From Chara braunii (taxonomy: Eukaryota; Streptophyta; Charophyceae; Charales; Characeae): a stretch of DNA of 32,548 nucleotides. The stretch covers positions 2,559,513-2,592,060 of the forward strand of contig BFEA01000045.1 in NCBI GenBank assembly GCA_003427395.1, read 5' to 3'. Within the stretch, counting starts at the first letter, position 1, and every line of letters begins with the position of its first letter. The position numbers were made by a program, and so were the translations under genes. Below, in pieces: positions 1 to 10,060 of the stretch. The notes under the pieces were generated by a model, which was not told where the DNA came from, made no database searches, and saw only the letters and a program-made list of their open reading frames with translations.

Positions 1-61
<61 letters not shown>
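1..61. repeat. (CA)n microsatellite at left edge
   Basis: About 30 perfect CA units run from the first base. The retroelement integrase to its right is cut off within 50 bp of this tract, so the repeat probably marks a breakpoint or the contig end. Confidence 0.98.
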
Positions 62-65
<4 letters not shown>

Positions 66-101
66 AGTACGTATATTTCCATGTCCTGGCGGAAAATTCA
101 T

Positions 102-860
102 TCAATTTTGCTCATCTATCACTTGCATTTTTCCGTTCCTGCTTCTTACTTTAGTATCCATGAAGTCTATAGATACAGAGTCTCCAGGGCCTGTAGGGAT
201 AGGCAAGGGCTTAAGTAACCCAAGGGGAGATTGTGTGGTGCTTTTGTTTCTTTGGCACACTTGACAACCTTGCACATACGCGATACAGTCTGCTTTCATG
301 CGAGGCCAGGTGTAGGAACGTAGCGAAGTCCCATAGGTCTTCTTCCATCCAAAATGGCCTTCGGTATCATGGCATTCCCCCAAGATCAAACTCTTGATCT
401 CTTCATTATTCGATATGCATAGCCTATCATTTACATCAGTTCTTTCAAACAATAGACCCTGAGTAATCTTGTGAACAGAAAACTCTGTTGGTGTTTCTTG
501 TACACGCTTAATCATCATTCCATAGATAGGATCAGAGGGATACGCATTCCTAATCTTCTCTTGTAGATCGGCACCAACATCTAAATATGTCACAATGACA
601 CCGAAAAAGTCAGATCTACGACTTAGTGCATCAGCAACGACATTATACTTGCCCTTTACTGGCTTTAGCTCAAAGTCAAACAGATCAATCTCCGCAGCCC
701 ACCTTGTTAACTTAGGTGTCATTCGAGCTTGCGTTTTGAGCCAGCGAAGTGTCAGAGTATACCTTAAAATGCCTTCCCCAGAAGATAGTGTCGCCAATGA
801 TTGCGAGCCTCACGAAGAGCATACAACTCTCTTTCATACGTCGAAGCGGCCATTTTCTCG
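102..860 (-). pseudogene. pol: Pol fragment: RNase H C-terminus and integrase N-terminus (element 1)
   Basis: The tail of the RNase H domain (LRWLKTQ, then KYNVVADALSRR) is followed by the integrase zinc-binding domain, with a GHFGWKK block and CQVCQ as the Cys pair. The start of the catalytic core (SVSIDFMDT) follows, and the frame then ends after GKMQV, so the remaining catalytic residues are absent. Around 800-860 the RNase H sequence can be followed only by changing frame: a short NEKMAASTYERELYAL block lies in another frame than its neighbours. A small deletion near 755 removes the middle of the usual SDHETLRW motif. This is a broken piece of the polyprotein continuing from 861-2762. Confidence 0.85.
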
Positions 861-1223
861 TTAGGCAACCGGCAAGACAAACTCCACAGGTCTGTATCCA
901 TGTCCATCGTCTTGCTGGAGTACAGCACCTATACCATATTGACTAGCATCGGTCGTCACCACGAAAGGTAATGAAGGGTCTGCCACTTTCAAAACCGGGT
1001 AGTTGATCAAACACTTCTTCAGACGCTTAAACGACATCGTGCAGTCTGAATCCCACTTCCAAATTACTTCTTTCTTGAGCAACTTGCGAAGGGGAGCAAC
1101 TATTATCGTAAAGTGTCTCACAAACTTTCGATAATAGTTGGCTAACCCAAGGAACGACCGCAACTCAGTCAAAGTGCGGGGGTTCGGCCAATCTCCGATT
1201 GCTGCTATTTTTGCATCTTCCAG
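861..1223 (-). pseudogene. pol: Pol fragment: RT end and RNase H start (element 1)
   Basis: This continues the RT frame directly after an in-frame TAA. It encodes the [18 protein letters not shown] block that ends Ty3/Gypsy RTs, the WKWDSDC connection region, and the first RNase H active-site block ([13 protein letters not shown], with its Asp). The frame is lost near 861 (VLPVA then stop), where the sequence continues one base out of phase. RNase H would remove the RNA strand during reverse transcription. This piece cannot form a complete domain. Confidence 0.85.
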
Positions 1224-2762
1224 TTAGACCCCATCTCCATCAATCACACGTCCCAAATATAGAACCTGACGATTGGCCCATTCACACTTCTTTGGGTTTA
1301 ACTTGAGTTTTGCTTCTCGTAACTTATTTAGCACAAGTCGAAGGTGCTCAATATGCTCTTTCTCATCTTTACTAAAAATTAGAATGTCATCTAGATAAAT
1401 AACAACTAATTTGTCAAGCCATTCACAAAAAAGTTCGTTCATCGTTCTTTGGAAAGTGGCAGGGGCATTGGTTAGACCAAAGGGCAAAAATATGAACTCA
1501 TAGTGCCCATACCTTGTCCTAAAGGCAGTCTTATGTTGGTCTTCCGGCTCAACCTCAATCTGATGGTAGCCGGATTTCAAATCAATCTTTGAAAATATCT
1601 TGCAACCCTGCACGCGATCCAGCAAATCATCTATTCGTGGTAATGGTTCAGCATTCTTCACTGTTATATCATTTAATCTCCTATAGTCTATACACATGCG
1701 AACGCCGCGATCTTTCTTGGGTACAAAGAGTACAGGCGCACCATAGGGTGAGGAACTAGGTCTTATCCATCCATTTTTCATCAACTCATCGAGTTGGGTT
1801 CGCAATTCATCAAATTCTTGGGGCGACATACGATAGATAGGCCACTTAGGAGGTGAACTCCCTGGAATAATATCAATGCGGTGCTTGACTGGTCTTTCTA
1901 CCACACCACTTGGGGCTTCAGTCACATCTGCGAACTCTTTTAGTATTCTTTCAACTTCTTGGGATCTAACCTCTTCCTTACCTTCCCCTTCTTTTACTGG
2001 GCGCACATATGCAACAAAGACTTGATCATACAAGTTATATTTCCTTACATGGCGAGCGGACGCTGGGGCACTCATGCAGCAATGAGCGAGGCTGCTTTCC
2101 TTTCCAGACTCATGATATAGTCGAATTTTCTTTTTACCTCCTTGCGGACTTGGGAGCCAACATTCATGTTCCCTCAACTTTAAATCCGCATTAGCAGCTT
2201 CTACCCAATCCATACCTAACAACACATCAAAGGGCAAGTTATCCTCCACCAAGAAGGTTAGAGAGTGGAGAACACGTTCCACCTTCCCCTCTGCCTCTGG
2301 CCAAAAGTATACTTGAACTCCCTCGACGTATCGATCTATAACAACTTCAGTACTATTAGCCAACTTACTTACAATGGGCTCATTCAATCTTTTAACCTTA
2401 AGCCCAAGACGCAGTTTCTGCAACCCTTTCTTACTAATATAACTGCGTGTAGAACCACTGTCTACCATACCTCCTACTCTTATTCTATTTATTTCAAGAT
2501 CTGCAATTATTAGCTGTCTTTTCTTCTTCCTCATTTCAGTCCAGGCTTGGCGACGAGCGGCCAACTCATCACCCACGCAAGCGAGGGATCCATCTAGAGA
2601 GATGCATACGTTCGCCACCTCTGGACAGTGTACTAGATGGGGACTGTCTTCCTCTTCACTTTCTGCCATTGGAGCCTTCGAATGGGAGGATTCTGATTTT
2701 TCAACATTCAAAGCCCCGGTAGAGGCAACTAAGACCTCTACTGGATGTTCCCTTTTGCTCCC
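1224..2762 (-). pseudogene. pol: Pol fragment: aspartic protease and reverse transcriptase (element 1)
   Basis: The open frame spans 1224-2762. The first plausible start is a TTG at 2711, but the region is normally made as part of Gag-Pol, so a start codon is not expected. Counting from 2711, the protease motif is DSGS at residues 84-87 (intact), with LLGMDWVE downstream. The RT contains the MCIDYRRLN block, a KIDLKSGYHQI block and the catalytic YLDD at about residues 439-442. The frame ends at a TAA at 1224-1226 where the RT plainly continues ([15 protein letters not shown]). Its frame differs from the zinc-knuckle frame just upstream, so a frame change is needed near 2740-2765. This is the best-preserved part of element 1. 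Confidence 0.92.
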
Positions 2763-2830
2763 CTATAGTCGGGGCAATAGGGTACAATGTGGTCGGGGTC
2801 CCCACATTTGGTCGGCGACTTTTTTTTCTT
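2738..2830 (-). pseudogene. gag: Gag zinc-knuckle end in shifted frame (element 1)
   Basis: After an A8 run (minus strand, 2820-2827) the gag frame must move by +1 to read KCGDPDHIVPYC, the last three ligands of a CCHC knuckle (C-x4-H-x4-C). The first Cys of the usual C-x2-C pair is replaced. The frame ends with a TAG shortly before protease. An extra A in the homopolymer is the simplest explanation. Programmed frameshifting is possible but not supported by a classical slippery heptamer in the right phase. Confidence 0.7.
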
Positions 2831-4008
2831 GCCACACTTTTTCTGTGATTCCCAACTTCTTCCACGGCTCCCCTTCGGGTAGGCCCGGATGTGGTGGGTA
2901 TGGTTTATCCCACTTGTTATACCACGTGCCTCTTCCTCTACCCCAGGTGGAGTAAGTACCACGGCCACCTTGCGAGGGACCATTTCCCCTTCCTCCCACG
3001 TAGTGGCTTCCTTCACCACCACCCCTCTGGGTGCCGTATCCTCGTCCACCACGGTCGCGACCTCCTCTTCCTCGGCCACGCCCTCTTCCTTGACGCCCTC
3101 CCCCGCAGGCTACAACGGCCGCGTAACTCCCCTCCTGAGCTACCGGTCCGCTGAGTTCATCGATACCATAATCTACCTGATCCCAGGAAATGGACTCGAC
3201 GCCTCCTTCTTCAAAGGTTAGAAGGAGACTATCCTTCCCAGGTATAGACCCTGAGATAGTGCGGTTTTGCCACTTCTTACCCGCTTGCAGATCTTTCCAA
3301 TAGTGGCAATAGTTTGCTTCGGCGAGGAAGCCAGCATGATCTATCGCGATCTTGCCGAACTTCTCGTATGTCATTCCTTCTTCCTTGACACGGGGATGAA
3401 GTTGTGTTCTCAAGGGATCAGGAAGTGCTCGTGCAAAACTATTCAAAATCTGGGCAGGTGTCAGTCCATGGTCAGGGCATTGCAACAATTCATCCATAGT
3501 TGCTTTCAAGGCAGACGTGTTTTTCCATTTCCTATCAGGGAGGTTGAGGATTAGCATTTTCGTACGACGTGCTAAGTTTTTATCCTCAAACCTTTCTCTA
3601 ACTGCTTTAAGGAAATCTTCAATTCGAGCTTGTTGTGAGAATTCAACCATTGAGTTGCACCCCGCCTCTTTCTGTAGCGAGATTGCGAAGCTCATGGCAT
3701 CGCCTCCCATGCACGAACTAGCCATCAGCACCCTGTCCCAATATGGGATTCGCTGCCCGTATACATACGACTCTATTGTCGCTGCCCAATGCAAAACACT
3801 TTCTTCTTTCTTCCCATTATAGGTCCATGGCAGTTTGAGTTTAATCTTACTAACCTGCCCTACTTCCTGTTGAAGTTTTCCCTTCGAATCTCCAACTCTT
3901 TTCCCCTTTTTGTCATCATCACCGTCGTCATCACCATCTCCTCCTCCGCCTCCAGCTCCTTTGACAATCTTTTCTAAACTTTGGGAGTGAAAGTCTTGGT
4001 GACATGTT
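2763..4008 (-). pseudogene. gag: Gag core and RGG-rich tail (element 1)
   Basis: This retroelement capsid-type protein frame is open from about 4006 to 2763. Order: an acidic/Gly stretch, then the IKLKLPWTYNGKKEESVLHW block, a retrotransposon-gag-like helical core (YGQRIPYWDRV, IEDFLKAVRERFEDK, ILNSFARALPDPLRTQL), and a long Arg/Gly-rich region (GRGRGRGRGGRDRGGRG) that would bind nucleic acid. It ends out of frame before the zinc knuckle. No ATG starts it; the sequence continues from the coiled-coil frame at 3974-4868 through a frame change between 3974 and 4008. The product would form the particle that packages element RNA. Confidence 0.85.
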
Positions 4009-4868
4009 CATCCAAGGCCCTGATGTAGGTCAGGATGTGTTGGTCCACATCCTTTGCTGATTTCTCTAAGAAGTTATTCCAGACAGATTCAAACTCAGTC
4101 CGATGGGTTTCTACCCTTTGTAACGTCTGATGCATCAAGGCAATGTCCTGCCTTGTGTTGAGGACGGCCTCTCTGAGGAGAGCAAGTTGTTCTTCTGTTG
4201 TAGAGGGTTTATCCTTTTGAGCTTCTAATGCCTTCTGCAATTTTGCCCCCTCTGCCTGCAGCCTCTTTTTTTCTTCCAATTCTCGCCTTTTGGCTGCTAA
4301 CAACTTATTATTCAACTCAACCCTCTTCTCCTCCAGCATCAAGTTTCGTTCGACTGTGTCGGTGATAGTGGCCAACTTTGCGAGGAACACATCTCGTTCC
4401 TCTTCAGACTCCCTTAACGGTTCGCTGGAGTAGTAGTACTCACCAGCCCAATCCAGCGGTTCAACGGGAAGCCGGTTTGCTGTACTACTCTCAAGTATGT
4501 CAAGATGACGACATCTATGCAATGTCTCCCCTTCTTCCTGTTCTTCTTCTTCGTCTTCTTCTTGAATGCTTTTCAGTTCTTCGTCTAACTCTTTATCCAT
4601 CTTTTCTTTCAACTTTCTCTTGGCTTCTTCTTCTTTCTGTTTCTTTTTTAGCTTCTTTCTCTTTCTTTTTCTCTGCCAGCCTGCGGTCGATTTCTGCCTG
4701 TTCCGCAGGTGTGGGCCCAGGCTTTACTGTCCCAAATTTCAGTAACATCCGGGATGCACACACGCGTCCGAATCCCAACGGGAACATCAACCGGAACAGT
4801 GGACCCAATAGAACAAAGAGGGCCAACAAGCCCTGGATGGGATAGTCGTCCATGGTGATGATCGGCAC
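3974..4868 (-). pseudogene. gag: Gag N-terminal coiled-coil region (element 1)
   Basis: Two overlapping frames hold one ancestral sequence. The upstream one (4593-4868) contains GPTPAEQAEIDRRLAEKKKE and ends in a Lys/Glu/Arg-rich run. The downstream one (3974-4612) continues as a highly charged coiled coil (ELDEELKSIQEEDEEEEQEE, then KLLAAKRRELEEKKRLQAEG). It ends FTPKV-stop, a few codons before the gag core in another frame. A frameshift lies in 4590-4650. The true N-terminus is unclear: a second frame at 4648-5019 also looks plausible (SEWDSVVVNRRRTSCADHHH), so an additional early frameshift is likely. Confidence 0.65.
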
Positions 4869-5890
4869 AGGAGGTCCTCCGCCGGTTCACCACAACACTA
4901 TCCCACTCAGAATCACTTACTGACTCAGTCTTGATTCGTGGCGAGTGGAGTACCGGATTTTGTTTTTCTCCTTTCTTTCTTTTTGACTGTAGAAGGTGCT
5001 GCGCACAATGATTACTCAATCAAAACAATGCTTGCTCTTTCTTTGTATATATCGTCAAATAGAAGTGTCTGGCTGCGCACAGGAGGTCTTTCTTTGTATA
5101 AATTTCTTTTTTTTTTTCTTTATGCTGTCTGGCTTCCTGGATCAGACTCTTGCAATGCGTTTCTTGTATCTTGCTTGCTGTACTTCCCCCTCTATGCCTT
5201 GTTTGTTGGTCTAACGGGCTGGCCGTTTGGATGCAGGCATGGAGTGATGCACAGAAGTGTCAGATGCAAATGGCACACGTAGTCAACCAGGCAATAATAC
5301 TTTGCTCAAATTTTTCGTTCTTTCTGGCTTAACTGGCCCTGTAGGTGTTCGTCACCAAACTTACGTTGCCTGGTACTTGCGATCTGACGTGGCATATGGC
5401 CGCTACCCACATCGATTCACAGTCTCCTGGTGACGTGACACAGCCTATCTATCAAGAGGGGTAGGAGAGAACTCTAACTCTACCTACAGAACACTGACCC
5501 CCAACCTAACGTGATCAGATCCTGACACATTGCATTTGGGACCATCCGGACTCTGACACACTACGATGATCCAGATCCAGTCCTGACTTCCAGTCCAGCA
5601 GCAGCCACCTTTAGAGGGGAAGAGAGAGAAGGTAGGGGACACACACATGCATGCAGGTTAAGGGCAGGAGGTGCTTCTCTCTTCTTGAAGATACCGCCGA
5701 TGATGCTCCACNACGCTCCGCACGCTCCAGGTAAGTACATTCGCCCCTTCTCCTTCGGCCTGCTCCCCTACTAACAAAACACTTCTTCTCCTCCTCCCTT
5801 CCTCCACTAATCCTCCATCACCACANCTTCAACACCCTGTCTTCTCGCCGGCCTTGATGATGCCAGCGCTATGAGTGCAACGAGCATCAA
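4869..5890 (-). other. Untranslated leader of element 1
   Basis: About 1 kb lies between the primer-binding site and gag on the minus strand. I see no convincing coding sequence apart from a possible gag N-terminal extension to about 5019. There is a short poly-T run at 5106-5119 and two ambiguous bases (5712, 5826). Confidence 0.55.
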
Positions 5891-5902
5891 GCTCTGATAC
5901 CA
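5891..5902 (-). promoter_or_regulatory. Primer-binding site, initiator tRNA-Met (element 1)
   Basis: The minus strand reads TGGTATCAGAGC, the standard plant-type PBS complementary to the 3' end of initiator tRNA-Met. It lies 4 bp from a TGCA end that fits an LTR terminus, so it fixes the element's orientation and the inner LTR boundary. Confidence 0.9.
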
Positions 5903-5906
5903 AATT

Positions 5907-6848
5907 TGCATGGGTCCTGGGGACCATCTCACGCCTGAGTGTTCACAGCATGCATCATTTCACAATGAACTGAAGTCTTCACACATTAGACAAAGATAGT
6001 GGAGAAGAGAACCGAGTTGCGCAGCTTATATTATCAACAATTCCCTGAGTCCAACGCTCATCAGCGTAATGCAAATGTCTCATCCAACTCATCAATGCAG
6101 CTCCTACATATCAGCGCCACTTCTGCAGATCATATTCAACTCAGGTAAGTATTCCCCATAGCTGAACCTTGTTTGAACACTCTCTGTCTCAGTCCCTTCT
6201 TCCTACGATGCATACACACTCTTTTCTCTCAAAGATCTACTCCGAATGCTACTCATAGATGTCTACTACTAACCCTCTAAATCTATACTAACTCGCTGGG
6301 CAGCTATGGCTGCATCTCTTCCCAGCGCCCTGTCTCCCTTCCTCATCTAGCGCATCTTCTTCCTCCAGCGCTGCTGCTCCTGACTGGCGCACAAGTGCTT
6401 CAGCACTTCCACGCGCAGAATGCCAGTAGAGATCTGCGTGAAATGAGGCTGGCTGCNGCCTTTATAGTGCTGGCCTCTTCTCGCTGGGTCTGCATTGGCT
6501 CATTCAGGCCTTCCTTTGTCCCAGAACCTGCATTGCATGTGTCCCAGTACTGTCCCAATGAAGTCAACTGCTGCTGAGGCCTCTCGGCCTAGATTTGGAC
6601 TTGGACGTCTGGATCTGGACTGTCCCCTAGACTTAGATCAGAACTGGGACTCTGTTTATTGACTTACTTTCGAACAGGCACAACCTTGGACGAACAGACA
6701 CACTTACTGCCTGAACAGACACTCACACTGTGTGAATAGACACTCTCCTTTGGCACGAACAGACACACTGACTGCACGTACAGACACACCCTCATCTGAA
6801 CAGACATGACACTTGCATCTCTTGGCGAATAGGTATATCCTTTTGCAA
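5907..6848 (-). repeat. 5' LTR of element 1 (outer end tentative)
   Basis: The inner end (TGCATGGG on the plus strand) is set by the adjacent PBS. The outer end is placed at a plus-strand CA near 6848, giving TG..CA termini and about 940 bp, close to the LTR length of element 2. No partner LTR is present and no target duplication can be checked. It contains the 21-bp minisatellite at 6672-6832 and a small hairpin near 6391 (AAGTGC/GCACTT). Confidence 0.45.
6672..6832. repeat. 21-bp minisatellite (GAACAGACACAC type)
   Basis: Eight imperfect units start at 6672, 6692, 6713, 6734, 6757, 6778, 6798 and 6827, mostly 20-23 bp apart. Each begins GAACAGACA or a one-base variant. It lies within the presumed U3 part of the element 1 LTR. 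Confidence 0.85.
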
Positions 6849-7462
6849 TGCCCTTTGCTTTAGTTTAGGATGTGCCCTTTGATAAGGGATTTGACCTTTG
6901 ACCTGCTTTCACGTTTCTGGGTCCTGGCGAGATACCCCTTCACGATGCTTTACTTTTACAAGGTTAAAGGCCCTTTTACTCGGCGTGTTCATCATCTCTT
7001 ACGTACAAGGCCAGCCACATGGATGACATGTTTTGCGCTGGCTACCCCCATCCCCGTGTGTCACAAGGACCCACTTGCACGCAGCCAAAAGGCAAAGAGG
7101 TAAAGAAAAGGAGGAGGAAACCAAACCTTACAGAGGCAGGGGAAAAAGAAAGGGATCCAGTCAAAGAAAGGACAAGGGAAGAGGAAGGCCTATCAGTCAA
7201 ACAAAGCAAATGCCACATCCCACAGATAAACCAATTGCCACTGTCACAACGAAGTTCAACATTTTTTTTATTTTTATTTTTTTTATTATCTTTTTTTTTC
7301 TTTTCTTCAGCAATTTGTTCTTGTTTTCTTTTTTTTCTTTTTTTCTTTTTGTTTGTTCATTTTTTTCTTTCTTCTTTCTTCACCTCCATATCTGTTGGTG
7401 TCGATAGCTTCATCTGTCCTAAAATTAGTGTTGCTCCTGACCTGCTTGATTCTATTGACCAG
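6849..7462. other. Unassigned spacer with T-rich tract
   Basis: No supportable gene. It holds one copy of a 43-bp dispersed motif (6986-7028, see 31347-31389), an A/G-rich stretch coding only for Lys/Arg/Glu-rich low complexity (7090-7200), and a T-rich tract (about 7260-7380). Open frames here are compositional. Confidence 0.6.
6986..7028 (+). repeat. 43-bp dispersed motif, copy 1
   Basis: It matches 31347-31389 at 40 of 43 positions; all three differences are transitions. A weaker copy is at 31227-31269. It begins TGTTCATCA and ends CCACATGGATGACA (CCACGTGGATGACA in copy 3). Confidence 0.8.
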
Positions 7463-7763
7463 TCAGGAAGAGGAGCCCCCACCCTGGCAGATTGGACAGG
7501 CACGTTGAGGATGACGTGGATGTTCACAAGGATACCCAAGGAGAGTTGCGTCGGCACAGCATTCAGCAGGATGGCTAGCACGGACCATCCCATCAAAACA
7601 GTCCTGACAAAGGACATGCTGTCCACATGTCAAAACAACAGCAAGACGTTCATCACAGTGCGGCATCATGCAGTCCTGATACCGTCCTTGTGCACAAAAG
7701 GGACAACGAATACATGGGTGATAGGGATGTGTACAATGAGGAAATGTTGGACACCCTTCGGCA
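7463..7763 (-). pseudogene. RING-like zinc-binding coding fragment, antisense
   Basis: On the minus strand one open frame carries a dense run of zinc ligands: AEGCPTFPHCTHPYHPC, then CIRCPFC, then LTCGQHVLCQDC and finally CPICQ before a stop. The spacing C-x2-C ... C-x2-H-x2-C-x2-C ... C-x2-C fits a RING finger. RING proteins are usually E3 ubiquitin ligases; that role is family knowledge and is not shown here. There is no start codon or upstream exon: the homology ends at 7763 exactly where a plus-strand RT begins. The first 46 bases of the fragment (7718-7763) are identical, inverted, to 31048-31093, which ends a second, plus-strand RING-like region. The two look like pieces of one gene family or one transposon gene. 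Confidence 0.6.
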
Positions 7764-7881
7764 ACATATCTATATACAGCGGATGTCCTTGTTCTTCATC
7801 AGGATGTTGGTATTCCTATGGGTACAAACGCTGATCCTGAGATTGCTAACCGTACACTATATTGGGACGAGGCGCAGTATG
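7764..7881 (+). pseudogene. Penelope-like reverse transcriptase, 5' piece (interrupted)
   Basis: The frame encodes HQDVGIPMGTNADPEIAN, matching the GIPMGTN block around RT motif B that is typical of Penelope-like elements, then LYWDEAQY. At 7881 it is cut by the LTR of the 18.7-kb element. Skipping to 26560 continues in frame (VDNLQRVDPSA ... FIDDVLT). The upstream RT motifs are absent because the sequence switches at 7763/7764 to an unrelated antisense RING fragment. The assignment to PLE rests on these motifs only. Confidence 0.6.
7878..7881. repeat. Target site duplication TATG (left copy, element 2)
   Basis: TATG precedes the 5' LTR and follows the 3' LTR (26556-26559). Four bases alone could match by chance. 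Removing one copy plus the element restores the interrupted RT frame, which supports it. Confidence 0.8.
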
Positions 7882-8826
7882 TGCGAGGCCAAGGCCCCGA
7901 TGAGCCCCTTTTGGCCCTGTTATGCAGCACGTCCGCCGCCCTAAGTGAAGGCAGGCTCGATGAGGGCCTGGGGGCCCCTATCTCAGTCACCACGCAACTG
8001 TGGAAAATTCAGGCAGTTGCGCAGCGCCAGTTGGTTGAAGAACACCCAGGCCCAGGCCGCTTGTTTGCATGTATGGAAGGCAGGCCCTGGGCTGGATACC
8101 GGATATGGGCCAAACACAGGCCGAGGACAGTTGGGCACAAGTAACCACCACAGGCCCTGGACCTGATTCGTTAGGACTGGGCCTCAGCCTACCGGGGCCT
8201 ACCGGGGCCTACCGGAAGCTTCTTGGGAAAGGCCCAGCGCAGCCTGGGTCGGGAAGGCAGGCAGGCCACTTCCATATAGCAAAGGGTCTGCCTCCTCGTT
8301 TGGCATTCGGGTGCTGGCTGCATGCTGCGCAAGGGCTGCTGCGCTGATGCTGGCTAGCGCTCACGCGCTCATGGGCAAGCTGGAAGGAGCAGGCAGCCAT
8401 AGCCGCTGCTGGGAGCTGGGTGAGGCGCAGGGTTGTCCTTGGGTGCATGTGGCATCTGTGTGTTGGGGAACGAGGTTGTGAGTGATGCGAGAGACATACC
8501 TGGTGCTGGAAGCGTGCGGCATTGGCCGCTATCTGCTCGTACTTCGGGAGAGCTGTTGTCGTCATCTTCGGCATTGTAGTCTAGGCTAGATAGGATCTGC
8601 CATCTGTAGTCTGGGCGCCGAGCGCCAGATAGGATATCAACATTGGTTCTTCGTTGATGATGATGATGAGACTATTCCAGCATTGTCAATTATGAGCTTC
8701 TGGTGTACTCTTATTTGGTGAAACTCATGATGCATTTTTGCTTTTGGTTCGAGGTCACGACTATCTGGTCTTATGTGTATGATGCTGTTTGATTGCTGAA
8801 GTTCACTATTGCTCATCTTCCTTGCA
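7882..8826 (+). repeat. 5' LTR of element 2
   Basis: It is 945 bp, TG...CA, and near-identical to 25661-26555. It carries about 50 bp not present in the 3' LTR, including three tandem CTACCGGGGC-type units (about 8190-8216). The end is fixed by the PBS three bases downstream. Short open frames are shared by both LTRs and are not genes. Confidence 0.95.
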
Positions 8827-8829
8827 ATT

Positions 8830-8841
8830 TGGTATCAGAGC
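8830..8841 (+). promoter_or_regulatory. Primer-binding site, initiator tRNA-Met (element 2)
   Basis: TGGTATCAGAGC, three bases after the LTR end. It is the same class as the element 1 site and directs minus-strand DNA synthesis from initiator tRNA-Met. Confidence 0.95.
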
Positions 8842-10060
8842 TGTGGTGCGTTGCGCTCATCTGGCGCTTGTCTTCTGCCTATGCGGTACATACATGCGGT
8901 CTGCTTGGTGCGTGAGGCCGTAGGTGGTGTGTAGTGAGGAGGGCGGAGACAAGGTGTTGGCGACCCAGGAGGAGAGGGGAATCGCCAGGAAGGCTACGGT
9001 GTGTATATTGGGTGTTCGCAGTGTGATGAGAACTATCTGGTGGTTGATTGATGCTGAGGTGGAACGGCGAGATAGTGCTGGTTGTGCCGATGCAGTGACT
9101 GGTCATCGCAATCGCCATCAGGTCATCTGGTGAGAATATTTGTGGTTGGGGGCAGCTATAATGAGATACGTTGCTCTTAACCTTATCTACCCTCTTCATC
9201 ACTTCTTACCGTGAGGTTGTGAGTTCTTTCTTGAGAGTCGTCGGCATTGTTCTTGTGAAGCATATGGAAGGAGAGGGCGGTGCTTTCTGAAGGGCCCTGG
9301 GCGAAGCACTGGGTCACGGTCACCATGCCAACCCACCGGGAATAGAGCACGCATGCTTTGCTGCTTTGTCCTTGTCTGCTTGCTGCGATCATAGAAGGGG
9401 TACTGATGGGCCGGCCAGCCCTATGGGAGAGACGAGTACCGGGGGTCTATAAATAAACACCGGCTGGGGAAACCGTTGGCTGTGATCGTCGTCCTGCTGC
9501 GACGTAAAATAATTTGTGATGACACTTGGGGGCGGTCGTTAAATTGCCTCTGGATCAGCCAATCGGTGTAAGCCTCGCTGCACGCGAGGATAAACACAGT
9601 GCAGGGCTGGCCAGCTCAGCAGCTACTCGGGGCACAAGGGTGGGCCGTGTGCACACCTTTAGTCATGCACGCCAAACCGGATTGCTCAGGGACGCTGACG
9701 TCAAGTGACAATCAAGGGGAATTGGGGAAGGGGTAGATTCCAGGTGATAAGTTTGAGTAAGATCCCATGCTGCAGACAAACCCAACAAATAATGTTATTT
9801 TTATTTTTGATTAGTTAGACGTACTGCCATTGACATCTGACAGACAGCATAGTTTAGAACTGTGCTCTGTTCATTGTGCTCTCTGTTTGCGAACTAGTCA
9901 AAGTAGAATAGTATCATTTGTAGGAATCTGGACTTACCTGCTGGACTCGAATGTTTAGTCTCTGACACAGCCACCAAGTAATTATTTAGTTGGTCTGTGC
10001 ATTACACTGCGGTAGGCATCTAGAGTGCACTAGTGCAGATTGTGTACAGTGTTGTAGCGT
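8842..10060 (+). other. Untranslated leader of element 2
   Basis: About 1.2 kb without a convincing gene. Two small things stand out: a TATA-like box TATAAATAA at 9448-9456, and a perfect 12-bp palindrome TGCACTAGTGCA at 10026-10037, shortly before the gag start. Confidence 0.7.

Larger units (their letters stand above)
102..6848 (-). mobile_element. Truncated Ty3/Gypsy LTR retrotransposon (element 1)
   Basis: Read on the minus strand, the order is LTR, tRNA-Met primer site, leader, gag, protease, RT, RNase H, integrase, which is Ty3/Gypsy order. The integrase stops just after its N-terminal zinc-binding domain, so the 3' end of pol and the 3' LTR are missing from the window. The coding part carries an in-frame TAA and at least six frameshifts, so the copy is dead. 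The outer (right) boundary of the LTR is a guess because no partner LTR is visible. Confidence 0.85.

Noticed and set aside
1224-2711. Plus-strand ORFs at 2009-2955
   Set aside because: They lie antisense to clear protease and RT coding sequence.
7697-7762. Plus-strand reading DVYNEEMLDTLRQHI as an upstream RT motif
   Set aside because: The same bases are the antisense of the RING peptide CPTFPHCTHPYH, which is shared with 31048-31093. RT homology starts only after 7763.
7019-7834. 271-codon plus-strand ORF
   Set aside because: It is made of Lys/Glu-rich and poly-T-coded Phe-rich low complexity and then runs antisense to the RING fragment.
7945-8347. Short ORFs in the LTR also seen at 25724-26075
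   Set aside because: They recur only because the two LTRs are copies. Composition and lack of motifs do not support a protein.
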